DNA from: Thozetella sp. PMI_491
Taxonomy: Eukaryota; Ascomycota; Sordariomycetes; Chaetosphaeriales; Chaetosphaeriaceae
Assembly (NCBI GenBank): GCA_021432635.1
Contig: MU270057.1
Span: 186,001 to 250,000, forward strand
Length of the DNA stretch: 64,000 nt
Direction of reading: 5' to 3'
Part shown: positions 46,575 to 57,985 of the stretch, in pieces
Numbering within the stretch: the stretch's first letter is position 1
How the letters are laid out: each line of letters starts with the position of its first letter
Notes under the pieces: model-generated
Told to the model about the DNA's origin: nothing
Seen by the model: only the letters and a program-made list of their open reading frames with translations
Database searches by the model: none
Program-made: the position numbers and the translations under genes

Positions 46575-47481
46575 GAGCCGCTCTTGGGCTTACCCAGTTG
46601 GGATCGCTTGACCTGGGCTGGTGTGAATGAGCTCTGAGAATATGAAGGTGCCAGGGATCTCGAGTTATGTCATTATATAAAGTGCGTTGTTGCGTCAAAG
46701 GATGCAGCCTCATCGATATTTTGTCGTCGTAGCATTACACATCACTGACATGAATGTTCACAATATTCACATGAATATTCACATCGGCATCGGCTCCCTA
46801 AATAGGGTACATTAGCGATCTCAAGCTCTGCGGCGTTGCGCTTGAACCTTGCATGAGTAATCACATGAATAATCACTGCCCAATCGACTATTGTTCCTGG
46901 GTTGATCCGCCAGCGAGATCCACTGGCCAGACATCTTTCTACCAAGGAGCGCCAAATACGGTAGTTCATTTCGTGTTACGGTTTTATAAATCGAAAAAGC
47001 ATGCAGACGTGCGGACATGCGGACCAGGATCCGAGCCAGCCATTGATTGGTGTAGACTAGACTTAGTGCGGACCAGGGCAATGCGGACCAGGATGAGAGC
47101 TGGCATTCGGCCTTTGAAGCCGACAGTATCGCCAATTCGATGCGAACGGGAGATTGATGCCCCCGGGAGCTAAAAAGCTTTAAAAAATGGTTATCTTCTA
47201 CGCGTGACGGGGTACCTACTACGCCGCTACACATGATTGGACCCTATCCTTATTAGGTACGGACGCGTAATTATCTCGCATTCGAGGGTAGAGCAAGTAT
47301 GTTGGGGGATATTCCTAAGGGTAGGGCAAGTAGTCTCGATACTGAGCAATGAAGCCTAATACGATGTTGTATGATCTATCTCTTGACTAAAGCAGGAAGG
47401 GTCAGGAGAACACTTAAGTCGTATCAATCGTAACTAGACACAACAATGGAGACTATTCCTCCTTATTTGCGGCAAGGGTTA

Positions 47482-47878
47482 CAGTGGGGTGTAAAAAGTA
47501 TGAATACAGCTGGAAGTACCTGAGAGAGAGCACTAGTTCAAAAGCAGCTAAGCGTCTCTCGCTGCTTGAAACTTTTCACATCCGCTAAAGCTGCTGCTAT
47601 ATACCCCTAAAATATAGCACTCTTCAACGATTGGAAAACATTCTGTCGTAACTGTAACCACTATATTTTTAGGGATCATGGAATTGAGGTGTAATCTCTG
47701 AAATATAGTGAGGTAATTTTTCATTTTAGTGACTTTACTCCCTAAATCTATAGGGGCTACAGTGGATCGTTTTAGTGGATGTGCAAAGTCTAAAGCAGCG
47801 AGAGACACCTAACCACTTTTGGACTAGTGCTATCCCTCAGGTACTTCCAGCTGAATTCATACTTTTTACACCCCACTG
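47482..47878. mobile_element. MITE, Tc1/mariner type, 397 bp
   Basis: Terminal inverted repeats of 84 bp, 47482-47565 and 47795-47878, begin CAGTGGGGTGTAAAAAGT and match at about 75 of 84 positions. A TA lies directly outside each end (47480-47481 and 47879-47880), the target duplication of Tc1/mariner elements. The interior of about 230 bp has no transposase, so it is non-autonomous. Partial complementarity continues inside the repeats. Seven of the nine arm differences are transitions, as RIP would leave. Confidence 0.88.
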
Positions 47879-48043
47879 TACCACCGCAAGCCCGCAACCT
47901 GTTTAATTTCCGGCCAAAGACATTCTTTGCCCGACTCGACCGATGACGAGACATGGGCAGTTTGATAACAAGCCCTGAGTTATGGAACGAGGATTTTTTT
48001 TCTTTTTCTTTTTAGAGATAGCGCGTGCGTGAAGGGGGGTTGA

Positions 48044-48081
48044 TGATGAGGAATCATGAGGAATCATGAGGAATCATGAGA
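48044..48081. repeat. 10-bp tandem repeat (GAGGAATCAT)
   Basis: About three perfect copies of GAGGAATCAT followed by a degenerate copy. A small satellite in the upstream region of the GFA gene. Confidence 0.75.
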
Positions 48082-48731
48082 TGAGATAAAATTAGAATGA
48101 GGGGTTGGAACACGAAAACACGTGCTAGCGTGCTCCCGGCCCAAAAAATGTCACGTCTCCTTCTACAAAGTAAAATGTCCAACCCCTCCGTCCCGACTTT
48201 GGCTTGTATCTTCCCGCCCATGATGAGTCACAACTAAGAAGTCATTGAAACGTATCCAACAGTCTTGTTCCTTTCGGTTATTCGTTTGTCCGTCACCGCT
48301 TCTTGGTTTCTTACCAAGTGTCAAGTCTCAAAGGATAGAGGTCAGAGGTCTATATCATTGGTGTGTATGTTGGCGAACATGTATGTGCGTAGAGTAACCC
48401 CGCAGCTGAAATGCTTCAATCACGGAAATCCGTGCGTTTGAAGCGGGAGGATTATGATGCCGATTATTACGGGGGAAGGTTGCCTTGCCTTGTGCTGCTT
48501 CTCATTGAATGAATTCAGCCACAGCCACCTTCCTATTCAGAAGTTCCTCTCCCTCAACAGTTTCACATTTCCCCTTTCTGGTCGCTATGTGGACGGGTTC
48601 TCCTGTATAAGTACTGGCCAGCCCTCCTGTCTATTTGAATCTACCTTCCACAGTATCAATTAAACACACGTTCTCTTCATCCTTCTCTATTTCAAAGATA
48701 CCAAGCCAACCCCCGCAAATCTATAATCAAA

Positions 48732-49997
48732 ATGTCAGACACTACCCCCACTTCCGCACCAGCAACAGCACCCACGCCAGAGCTCAAAACCTACCATGGC
48801 AGCTGTCATTGCGGAGCCGTGAAATACACCGTCACTCTCCCCGAAATCACAAGCGTCACCGAATGCGACTGCAGCCTCTGTTTCAAGAAAGGCTACAAAT
48901 CGTTATTTCCATCCGGCGGCCTCGTCTTCGAGGAGGGAAAAGGAGAGGATAAATTGAAATCTTATGAGTTTGCTGGGAAGAATATCGCTCACAGGGTATG
49001 TAATCTTACCCGTTTCCTTGTTTACATATAACCTTGTGTGACTTGTGAGGGGTGGAAGATTTATAATAAGATGTTAGAGAACTGACTAGATACTTGTGAT
49101 TTGGTAGTTTTGTCCAACTTGTGGAACTGCTGTCATGGCCAGGGGATATGCGGGCAGTGGATTGAATATCGGTATCAATGTACGACTTCCACCTCAACAC
49201 GATTATATCTTTAATCTAATAATTATAATCAGGCTCGAACACTCAACGAAATCGAGGATATCTTCAGTCTCAAAGTCAACACGTAAGATATACCCACCGA
49301 TCTCTAACCCATTCTGTTTCCACAGTCAAAATCAAATCAGATCTGACATTTTCCCCTTTTATTCAGTTTCAATGGCACAACTCTCGAACCGGGATATACA
49401 CCACATGCCTTCACCGGCCCAGAACCCACAGCAACCATTGAAAACGCAAAAACCTATCACGGCTCCTGTCACTGCGGCGCCATAACCATGGCTTTCAAAG
49501 CCGCGGGTCCGTTGCCTGAGGGATCGGAAAACATCCAACAATGCAATTGTTCTATTTGCTGCAGCGTATTTCACCTTCCCTACACTACACCACTTCACCC
49601 CCCTTCCCTACCTCTCCACAAGCCAAAAAAAAAAAGAAGTCACAACTAACCAACAAACAAACAGAACGGCACGATCCTAACCTATCCCCACAAAAACCAA
49701 ATCTCAATCCACTCCCCCACAACACCACCGACCCCCCTATCAATCTACACCTTTGGTCGCAAATTGCAACAACACACCTTCTGCCCCATCTGCGGCGTCG
49801 CCATCTCGCTCCAAAAGAACAGGCCCGTCGATCCGGAGCTCTTCAAGAAGGAGGCTCCCGCGGGAGCGGATCAGAAGCAATGGGAAGAGGAATTGCCCGT
49901 TAATTTGAGATGTTTTGAGGGCGTGGAGTGGGACCGGGTAAAGGTTGAGAATGGAGACTGCAGAAATTATGGGGGGAAATATGAGGTTCCTGCTTGA
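48732..49997 (+). CDS. Tandem GFA-domain (Mss4-like, CENP-V/GFA) zinc protein
   Basis: Family named for glutathione-dependent formaldehyde-activating enzyme; most fungal members have no proven reaction. Exons 48732-48995, 49108-49179, 49233-49282, 49367-49565 and 49665-49997 give 305 residues. It carries two GFA units. The first has YHGSCHCGAVKY, ECDCSLC and HRFCPTCGT. The second has YHGSCHCGAITM, QCNCSIC and HTFCPICGV. Each unit keeps the Cys pairs that bind zinc. The repeated opening YHGSCHCGA shows internal duplication. Single-domain members are about 130-150 residues, so the length matches two. It is probably cytosolic. Confidence 0.88.
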
Positions 49998-50369
49998 GAT
50001 TGAATTGATCGGCAGGTAAGAAACAATTGAGGCGGCAGGAGACTTAGAGAAGGTGGGGATGGATCTGGTGGTTGTCATGCTAGGAATGTCTGTTTTCATT
50101 AACGTAATCCACAAGTGGGTGGATCACCCAAGTGGATGGATCACTTCAAAGCACATACAATGTCATGAAAAGTTGAAGTAAAGTATCATGCGCTTACACC
50201 TAAAGCTCTCGATTGAGTGACAAAGTGGGTCTGGATAGGTAGTTTTTGATTGGATAAATATGGCGGACTTGGTGGTCGCTGTGGGGCTCTCCCGAGAGAG
50301 TTGGTTGAATCAGAAATCGAAACCCTCGACATCGACACGGATATTACAGCTGTACTCAGGTCCAACTTT
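49998..50369. other. Intergenic region
   Basis: Short spacer between convergent genes. A near-duplicate of about 15 bp (AAGTGGRTGGATCAC) occurs near 50112-50146. Confidence 0.4.
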
Positions 50370-52100
50370 TCATTTTGACCACGCCCATTGACCCAAACGC
50401 CGTGTGAAAGCCAGAGCCTTCGTATCTATAGCCCGGTCGAACACATCGCTTACCCAAAGTAGCATCAGTGTGTTAACAAGAAACCCTAGTATCCAAGCCC
50501 TGTCGTAGTCACTCCAGGCTGCATTCTCGACCAGGAGAGCCTCGTTGGATATTCCTTTGTCATTCAACGACTTTGATTCGTCTAGTTTGGCGTGCAGCGT
50601 TGCCCATGCTGGGTTGAGGTAGTAGGTACCCACGGTGTGGTTCACGGTCGCATGCCACAGATACAAGCTGTAGGAGATACGTCCAAGGAATTGGCCTATT
50701 GGCGAGACAAATGGCTTCTGGAGCAAAGGTTGCTTGAGAGAAGCCTCCGCTCCTAACTTTTCGTCGAAGACAGCGTCGCCAGTGGCATCAAACGAGGTAT
50801 CTCGAGGAGTAGCCTGCATCTGCAGGGATTGGTACCGATCAGCCGATCGCGGGAGCAAGGGAAGTATCCATTGAGCCGCAAAACGCCTGGACGAAGTGCA
50901 GACTTCGGCTACAGGCGGTGAGTATATCAGGCTGGTTATCATCAGAAAGCTGCCGATCGCCAGCCAGAAATTCTGCACGTTCATGTCATTCCCTCGATAC
51001 TGAGATGGTGTAACAGCAGTCATTAAACGGAACCCCGGAGTTGTGGCGCCGTTCACCTCGGGGTAGGAGAGGAAGTGCAAAGCGAGGATGAATACAGGGA
51101 TAGTGATGATGTGGCCGATAGCCCTTAAGGTCCGTTTGCGCCGAAACTGTGCGAGGGTGGCCATCTCCCCGTCCATTTTGGTCGAGCTTGCCGGCTCTAT
51201 TGGCGGAAGGCAAACCGATAGCTCGGCTAGGAAGAGCCCGACAGTGAAGCAGGACTGATCCAAGTCGCCAACGGCTATTTGGCAGTAGAAGACACCAGCC
51301 ACGAATAGCATCCGTACCCATTTCTTGGCTAGACAGAGCATCAATAGCAAGACAAAGATCGTCAGGGACCCCTTAAATTCGACGGGAATTGTCCACAGGT
51401 GGCCATCGTAATCGTTTCCGTGCATGTTGACTCGAAACTGCGGGATGAGGCGGAAGGGGTTCATTATATCCATCATCGACCAGAACCAGCTCTGGAACTG
51501 CTCCATGACAGTAGGTAGAAGCGGCGGTGGCCCACCGCCCGTGGGGTCCGGTGTATAGGCACCGAGGTGGCGCATAACCGCCATGATTGCCGTTGCCGCT
51601 AGGATTGGTAGATAGAGACGGAACGGACGACGAAAAGCCATCCCGCTGAGTGTGCCGAGGACCGAGTCTTTTTTGCCTTGGTAGACGGTCCGAATTGTCT
51701 TGATGCTTAGAACGTATCCGGAGATGATAAAGAAGACATTGAGGCTAGCTCGGCCAGAATGCAAGACCCGGATTATCGTCATCTGCCAGAACATGTTGTC
51801 GGCGCCTGGAGCCCCATATCCACTACGAAGCATCGGGTACCAGAGGTACGAGAAGTGGAAGACATAAACAGTAAATGCTGCTACGCCGCGCAGGCCGTCG
51901 AGATAGGCAGTCGGGTGTATGGGCTTCGGCGTCGAACATGGTCGTGTTGACTCGGCTGTGGGCTGCGGCTTTCGCTGTATGCGGCTCAAGGGTCCTGTAA
52001 CAAATGTCGGCAAGAGAAAGACTATAAGCTGCAATCCACTCGATATCAGAGCAGATGCCTTGGGCAATGGCCTATGGGAATCGTTCAGGATGACCGCCAT
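50370..52100 (-). CDS. Acyltransferase-3 family membrane protein
   Basis: Multi-pass O-acyltransferase of the OafA/YrhL type (PF01757), expected to move an acetyl or other acyl group to a sugar or small molecule; substrate unknown. One exon of 576 residues. The signature TAYLDGLRGVAAFTVYVFHF lies near residue 65, then NVFFIISGYVLSIKTIR, FRRPFRLYLP and DGHLWTIPVEFKGSL. About ten hydrophobic helices follow. Near the C-terminus GRISYSLYLWHATVNHTVG is typical. The frame is open to a GTG at 52154; the first ATG is 52100. A loop of about 90 residues near position 400 is hydrophilic. Confidence 0.9.
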   Translation of the reverse strand: MAVILNDSHRPLPKASALISSGLQLIVFLLPTFVTGPLSRIQRKPQPTAESTRPCSTPKPIHPTAYLDGLRGVAAFTVYVFHFSYLWYPMLRSGYGAPGADNMFWQMTIIRVLHSGRASLNVFFIISGYVLSIKTIRTVYQGKKDSVLGTLSGMAFRRPFRLYLPILAATAIMAVMRHLGAYTPDPTGGGPPPLLPTVMEQFQSWFWSMMDIMNPFRLIPQFRVNMHGNDYDGHLWTIPVEFKGSLTIFVLLLMLCLAKKWVRMLFVAGVFYCQIAVGDLDQSCFTVGLFLAELSVCLPPIEPASSTKMDGEMATLAQFRRKRTLRAIGHIITIPVFILALHFLSYPEVNGATTPGFRLMTAVTPSQYRGNDMNVQNFWLAIGSFLMITSLIYSPPVAEVCTSSRRFAAQWILPLLPRSADRYQSLQMQATPRDTSFDATGDAVFDEKLGAEASLKQPLLQKPFVSPIGQFLGRISYSLYLWHATVNHTVGTYYLNPAWATLHAKLDESKSLNDKGISNEALLVENAAWSDYDRAWILGFLVNTLMLLWVSDVFDRAIDTKALAFTRRLGQWAWSK

Positions 52101-53706
52101 ATCAGATATGTCAGAACTAGGGCGCTTGGCGGTGGACTCGGCTGCGACTTGCACGTAGGAGAAGACGAGGTATTTAACGCGGGGTCCTGGAGAAGGAAAA
52201 GGAGGACAAGGATCAGCAAGTCGAACGGGGAGAGAGAATTCCCGAGGGCCTAGAACCCTCAGAGGGATACCACAATGCCCCTGAATCTAGCATTATAAAG
52301 GCGGCGCCTCTTTCCACGAGACCGGTGTTTTTGCTGTGGATCGGCGCTGAATGCACTAAGACGGCCCCACTTTACCGAAAGACACGGAGGCGCATGGTGG
52401 TTATCTCACTTTCATTACTGCCGCCTCGACCTTTCATACACAACGGTACAAAATCGAGCACTTGGGGGTTTCAGTCAGGCGATGGAAAACATATCGGCGG
52501 CTTGCCACATATATTGTGTCATGTGCCTGGAGGACTGCCGAAATCGGGCCCGATTTACCCGCAATCGGCATATCTGGATGGTTGTGCCCCTTCCTTTGAT
52601 GAGGCCAGCTTGTCTCTTCGGTGTTCAAGTAAAACTATGCTATTACACAATGCTTAATTACAACACCTGGATTTAAATATATGGGGAAGCGTGGAAAGGG
52701 GCCTCAGGACTTCGGACTTTGAATCGAATACGAATTCTAACGCTTGTCTAATTGGTGACGAGAATGTAGTCTATCCTAGGAGTTGGTTGCGGTGTTCATT
52801 CCATGGCATTGCCTTTATCTGGCATCATGTCACAAGAATTAGAATTTGTACAAGGTGCCCTCCCCGGCCCCCTTACTTTACTCCCTGATTGCTATATAGC
52901 CCAAGGGCTATTTTCTTTAAAATCATGGGGCGCCCCGCTAGCCAAATTGTAGTGCCACAACCCTAAATCTTTATGCGGTAGTCTCTGTTAGTGAGAAGCT
53001 TGTAGTGACCTTAATTTAACCACACGCCAAGCTACCAAGTTAGCGCTGAGTGGGCTGCTCTTTAGGTGAGCTAAACCTAGCCTAAGCTTAATTTTGAAAT
53101 ATACAGGCGCCTCCTCCTGGCCAGCTAGCCCTTTGCTCGCTCGGCCATCCGTCCTCTTAGAATCATTTAGCCAAGTGCGCTCTGTGCTCCATTGAAACCC
53201 ACATTCTCGCAACACCCGGCCTATCTTCACGCCACTTCTCAGCTCTTCTGTCTTGCTTAACCCCTAGATACCACGCTATGGTGTAGAACGAGAGGAACAT
53301 CCGATCCTCGCTATGTGAGGGTATCGTTGATTGTCCATATGGAACCACACAAACTCATAGTACTATAGTTTCCCCACTTGAAGTGAAGCCCGATAAGAGT
53401 CCTCGAATCATCCGTCCCTAGCGCTTCGATGCCCTCTAAACAACTCGCACGGTCTCCACCTTAGGCAATTTGACGAAGCCACTGCGGCTATTAAATAAAT
53501 AAACAAGCTTATAGAGGCTGAAGGTCTGCACTAGGTTGAATATTCAAGCGTAGATTTGGCCAGTTGGTGACAGTATTAAATACACGAAATTCCGCAAATG
53601 ATAGTCTAGGTATATGTCAGACAAGCATATGATCGTATTAGAATGCAGAGACAGTTTTCAACCCGTTAGCCCCCTCGTGGATGTTGAACACAAGCAAGCC
53701 GCCCCC
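52101..53706. other. Intergenic region
   Basis: About 1.6 kb with no supported gene. Short frames on both strands show no domain. A GGGGCGCCCC palindrome lies near 52927. Confidence 0.45.
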
Positions 53707-54566
53707 TTAATCACCAATATCATCTGTCGGAATCGGGATATCCCCAGACACCTCGATTAGTAGCCGCCGCTCAATGCAAATGTGCGGTACTTGTGCCTCT
53801 CCATCCTCGCTCAATTCAAACATATACTTTTTGCGAAGGTCTTCCACGACGGCCAAATGTGCATCGCTGAGTGCTTTTCTTTCATTCGCATGGTCTTCCT
53901 TCATTCTCGTGAGATGCGGCGGAGGCCAAGGAACCTGAGGAGGCAATTGCTCCAGACTCCCAACCGTACCTCCCCAGAAGCACGTCGCCAACGTGCCGAA
54001 GCCTTTCAATGTGGTCATGAAGCGCTCCCATTCTCGTCGGCGGCGTGCGATGAGCCACGGCCTCTCGATGGTCCCTTCTCGTTCACGTTGCCGCTCTTGC
54101 ATCTCCTCCAGCCTCGCAGAGTAGGCAGCACATGCAGCGTCGAGGTCGCGATGGAACCTGGCCTTCTCGTCTTGATCTTTCTTCACCTTGGTGTTCATTA
54201 GCGAAAGAATCTGTGGAAGGCCGCTTCCGAGGGTCCGAGAGGACTTACAGGCTTGAATATCTTCTGAAATTCCTCATCTAGCTCTGCAGTGGCCTCTCCA
54301 TGGTCCTCGGATGGCATCCTGCGCGTTCGACGCCCAGATTGATATGCCGGGGGCTGGGGCTCGGGGTCCACAACTTCTTTGCGCCCACGTCTATCTCCTC
54401 CATGCAGCGGGTCTTGTTCCCAGATTTCTGAATCCTCGGCAATGTGACGTTCGGACACTGAAGAGGCATGTTCCCAGACCATGCCGTCTGACACCCCCTC
54501 TTCTTGGGCATGGTCGTTGCCTAGCAAGTGATGAGCAGCATCGTCTCGTGCTTTACCGCCGAACAT
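53707..54566 (-). CDS. Hypothetical coiled-coil protein
   Basis: Not recognised. Two exons (54566-54249, 54210-53707) give 273 residues; the splice joins EFQKIFKP to ILSLMNTKVKKDQDEK. The N-terminal half is acidic and low in hydrophobics. The middle has long charged helices likely to form a coiled coil (LEEMQERQREREGTIERPW, ARRRREWERFMTTL). The end reads LIEVSGDIPIPTDDIGD. No signal peptide or membrane helix is seen. The intron is only 38 nt, which is short, so the join is uncertain; unspliced, the first exon reads on to a stop at 54198. It may be a lineage-specific gene. Confidence 0.5.
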
Positions 54567-56617
54567 TATGTCAATAGTCAGGTACGGACGGTGATATTCA
54601 ATGCCTGCTCTTTTGATCGAGGGTACGGCTGGACGTATATAGCTCGTGGTTGATGTGGCGGAGGATCCGGGGGCTGACGTACATAGGGCCCGTGCTGAAG
54701 AGGGCGCCGAGTCTTGTCGCGTTGCGCAGCCACGTCAGCTCCTTATCGCTCCCCCAATCAGTGACTCCTCCGCATTGGTTCACAGCCCAAATTACCCGAG
54801 GAAATGTGGCGTAATTCGGCCAATTGTAGGCGGCTCCTGTTAGGCTTTTATCCGACCTTGGCTGTTCCTCGTGCAATGCTTCCGCTTTGGGCTCTGGGCA
54901 TTATTCCTTGCAACATGTGACGGCATTCCGTATTCACCGTGTTGCTTGGCTGCACGATACGATACGGTCTCAATTTTGCAACGCTAGTCATAGGTCTCCG
55001 TCGTTATCTAGCAAGCTTGCAGGCCTGCCCAGGCCTACCATAGCTGAGGTATTTCAGATCCAACTAGATGTGTACAAGAGTTTGCCTCTAACGAGAAACC
55101 CTGGAAATCATAAGCGGCTGAGACGTGAGATACATGCGATATATTCACATCTCCCCGCGGAGGCTAAAGCAAATTATTTTTACGAATGCAGCAGCCTAGA
55201 GATTTTTGAACTGCCTCTAGAGCCTATTCCTTGGGCGCGGAGCAGCTTCCAAAGTTACTTAGCCAGCGCCTCAGGATTCCTCGTCGCAACCACGCAAAGG
55301 AGCAATATGGTTTAGCCACTAGCTCGCCCAGCCCGTGAACGTTTGCCCATACCATCGAATAGGAAAATGAGGAAAGGCAGCTGACTTAAATATGCTTTGA
55401 AACCCTGTGCGCCGAAACGCAACATTTGGATGGTATGTTCCCAATCGAAGAAGTCACGAGAGATGGAGGATGAGCTCGTCCATCTGGTCCAACCCATTCT
55501 TGCTAAATACCCAAAACTTCTTCGGGAGGATCGCGTGTCGATTCAAGACCTACCAAGTACTCCCACCTCTTCATCGATTTGTGGGTGTTCTTATCGAATA
55601 ATACACTCTCGCCAGCGGCCAAGCCTTCTTAGAGACAACGGCACCCACACTCCTGGTTCCTAGAGGCTATGGCGCCCACACCCCCCCGTTCCTAGAAACC
55701 ATGACACCCGCATTCCACGTTACTAGAGACGGCGGATCTTGGACTCAGCGTTACTAGAGACCGTGGTACCTAGACGATTAGGGAGGCACCTACGCATATA
55801 CTGTACGAAAATAAAGCACTGGGTCTAAATCTGCCCTGCCCTTCGAGGTCATCCATCTCCGGACTCATCAATCGCTCCATGGATGTCAGGGGCCTTTTTC
55901 GGTTTCCCAGATCTGCTCCCCTCCACGCGCGCTGCAATTGGCGTTGTTTTGGGCCCAGCTAAAAATAGCCGGATGCCAGCGGTTGGGTAATGGCCGCCTG
56001 GCCGGAGGCCACACAACCCTCCTAAATCAGCTTTAGTTACCACCACAGGCAGCCCGCAGCTCTGGTGTTCGGAAAGCTTGCTCGCGGCCTCTGTGGTGTC
56101 TAGGAACCCGGCTCCCGTGCTGACTAGGCTGGCTCGCCTTGACTTTATTTTATTCGTGACTGGTGGTGCAACTGAAGTCTCTGTCCACCCATTCTCTAGA
56201 CCCATTTCTCTTCATCCGGACTATCCCTTATCTATAAAGAAAGATGCTATCGGTGGCGTGGATGTATTTCCTACCGCGCTGTCCCAGAGTCGCTACGGCT
56301 GGAAACTTATAAAGTGTGAGACAATGGCAGCCCGGCTGCGGTATAGAATTTATGAGGTATCTTTTATATACCACAGAACAAGTTCGAATTTTGCTTTCAG
56401 AATGAAAAATAGTGTATAATTAAAAATCTCTTGAATTCCTTCATCGCTCTATAATAGTAAGAATAAAAAGGCTGGCTTATACTAATGGTTTAAGGCAAAT
56501 CAGATAAGTTGGGATTTACTTCCTTTAGAGGATATACTCTAATATATAGCCTATTATCTCCTGACGCCTACATGCCTTACCTGTCGCACTATTTCACAAC
56601 CCAGGCTAACTATCCTC
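54567..56617. other. Gene-poor interval with a minisatellite
   Basis: No complete gene is supported. A minus-strand frame at 54598-54876 (contains VIWAVNQCGGVTDW) looks partly coding but has no ATG and I could not join it to anything. Frames at 54887-55315 (TTG start) and 55849-56205 show no known domain. A 31-bp minisatellite lies at 55629-55780, and 56400-56580 is AT-rich. Confidence 0.45.
55629..55780. repeat. Degenerate 31-32-bp minisatellite, five units
   Basis: Units start at 55629, 55660, 55692, 55723 and 55754, each opening with YTAGARRC followed by a GGCRCCC-like core and ending in GTTC or GTTA. Unit length is not a multiple of three, so it is not a coding repeat. Confidence 0.65.
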
Positions 56618-57985
56618 TTACTCAGCATAGCTCAAGATAATCTTCTCAATAGTTCCCAGAGCGTCCAGGGCCTCGTTCTCCTTCTTGATCTCAGTAGAAC
56701 GCAACTTATACTTTGGCTCCCTTAACACCTTGTCGACGGCCTCGGCCAGAGCTTCTTGCGTCGGCTTCTGTGTCTTTAGGTCGATAGCTATGCCGCAGTA
56801 CTCGGCCCGTGCACTCACATCAGCCTTGTCCAGTTTAGTACCTGCCAGCACCATCGGCACGCCATGGACGACGCCGTGCAAATAACTACCGAAGCCCGCG
56901 TTGGAAACAAATACGTCCGCTTTCTGCAGCACGGCGTCGTAGGAGAAGTAGTCAAGGACCCGCACGTTGGCGCCGACTTGAACATCGTCTGGCAGCGTTT
57001 TGCCGCGGGAGCCCAGCGTGGCAATGACGATGAGATCGCTGCTGGAGGCAAGCGCATGGAGGGTAGGGATCAGGAGATCTGTATAGTCGACCGTTACGGT
57101 GCCTTGGGTAACGAAAACGACTTTCTTTCGATCGGTCGAAGCGACGGGGAGTCTGGCGTTGGCCTCGATCTCAGCCCACCAAAGCGGATATACAAGGTCG
57201 GGCCTAATGGGCTTCACTGGTAAGGTTCCAATGAAATTGATCTTGGGGTTGAGGTCGGAGCGTGGGAATTCCAGGCTCGGGCTGTAGGGCAAGAGTGTTA
57301 CTTCGCCAATGTTCATGAGCCGGTCGAAGTAGAAGTCTGTCACGTCCTTGGTTGCACCAAGGGTCTTGTAGATGTTGTTGGCGTAGTCGTTGAGTGCAGT
57401 GGATTTGGAGATGAGAGCATCCCACATTTCCTTGACTATGACCCGCTCCTTGTCGCTGCTCGCGGGCGGCAGGGCTGGGCCGATGGGAAACACATCTCTG
57501 CTCTGCTCAAAATTGATCGTTGTGTGGAAGTTGATCATCTTAGGTAGTTGATCGTAGCCCTTGGGCAAGGGCGCTCCATAGTAATACGGAAGAACGGAGC
57601 TTGCCATGGCCTCATGGAAGATAATGACCTGGCGTCCAGGATTCTCATCCCGGACCTTCTCGAGCGTGGCCTTGAGCAACGAGAACCCCGTTGGCGTCGA
57701 TTTCAGAAACACTTCCTTGAGGGCGAAAAGGAAGCTATCGATACCATCCAGCGTAGATACACCTACCAACCACTCGGCGGTAACGAAGTTGAAGGTATTC
57801 TCAATGTATTCGGCACCACTTTCCTTGATTGGACCCTCGAAATCGGAACCGCTAACGAAGTAGACCTTGAATCCGCGTTTAACCAGATGGCTTGAGATAT
57901 GGATCATGCCGCTGTTATGCCCAAATGCCGGGTATGCCACTGCCACGATGATTGGCTTCGCCTTCTGAGTGGCTGCATCACCCAT
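56618..57985 (-). CDS. UDP-glycosyltransferase (GT1, macrolide-glycosyltransferase-like)
   Basis: Transfers a sugar from a UDP-sugar to a small lipophilic acceptor; acceptor unknown. One exon of 455 residues from the ATG at 57985. The frame is open upstream to a GTG at 58204, and an ATG at 58075 would add 30 residues. The N-terminal acceptor domain starts IIVAVAYPAFGHNSGM. The C-terminal donor domain has KVVFVTQGTV, the region FSYDAVLQKADVFVSNAGFG and the signature HGVVHGVPMVLAGTKLDKAD with ARAEYCGIAIDL. No membrane anchor or signal peptide, so probably cytosolic. Such enzymes modify or detoxify secondary metabolites. Confidence 0.92.
   Translation of the reverse strand: MGDAATQKAKPIIVAVAYPAFGHNSGMIHISSHLVKRGFKVYFVSGSDFEGPIKESGAEYIENTFNFVTAEWLVGVSTLDGIDSFLFALKEVFLKSTPTGFSLLKATLEKVRDENPGRQVIIFHEAMASSVLPYYYGAPLPKGYDQLPKMINFHTTINFEQSRDVFPIGPALPPASSDKERVIVKEMWDALISKSTALNDYANNIYKTLGATKDVTDFYFDRLMNIGEVTLLPYSPSLEFPRSDLNPKINFIGTLPVKPIRPDLVYPLWWAEIEANARLPVASTDRKKVVFVTQGTVTVDYTDLLIPTLHALASSSDLIVIATLGSRGKTLPDDVQVGANVRVLDYFSYDAVLQKADVFVSNAGFGSYLHGVVHGVPMVLAGTKLDKADVSARAEYCGIAIDLKTQKPTQEALAEAVDKVLREPKYKLRSTEIKKENEALDALGTIEKIILSYAE

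Larger units (their letters stand above)
46575..48731. other. Gene-poor, repeat-bearing interval
   Basis: Holds a MITE (47482-47878), a 10-bp tandem repeat (48044-48081) and imperfect 12-bp repeats of CATGAATATTCA type (46748-46790). A recurring word TGCGGACCAGG lies near 47017-47095. Minus-strand frames around 46821-47234 seem to be by-products of the repeats. The promoter of the GFA gene is at the right end. Confidence 0.55.

Noticed and set aside
54598-54876. Minus-strand frame containing VIWAVNQCGGVTDW
   Set aside because: It looks partly coding, but there is no ATG and no splice join to the downstream gene that keeps frame; left unresolved.
55849-56205. 118-codon minus-strand frame with an ATG
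   Set aside because: No recognisable domain; it sits in a repeat-bearing, gene-poor interval, and chance is the simpler explanation.
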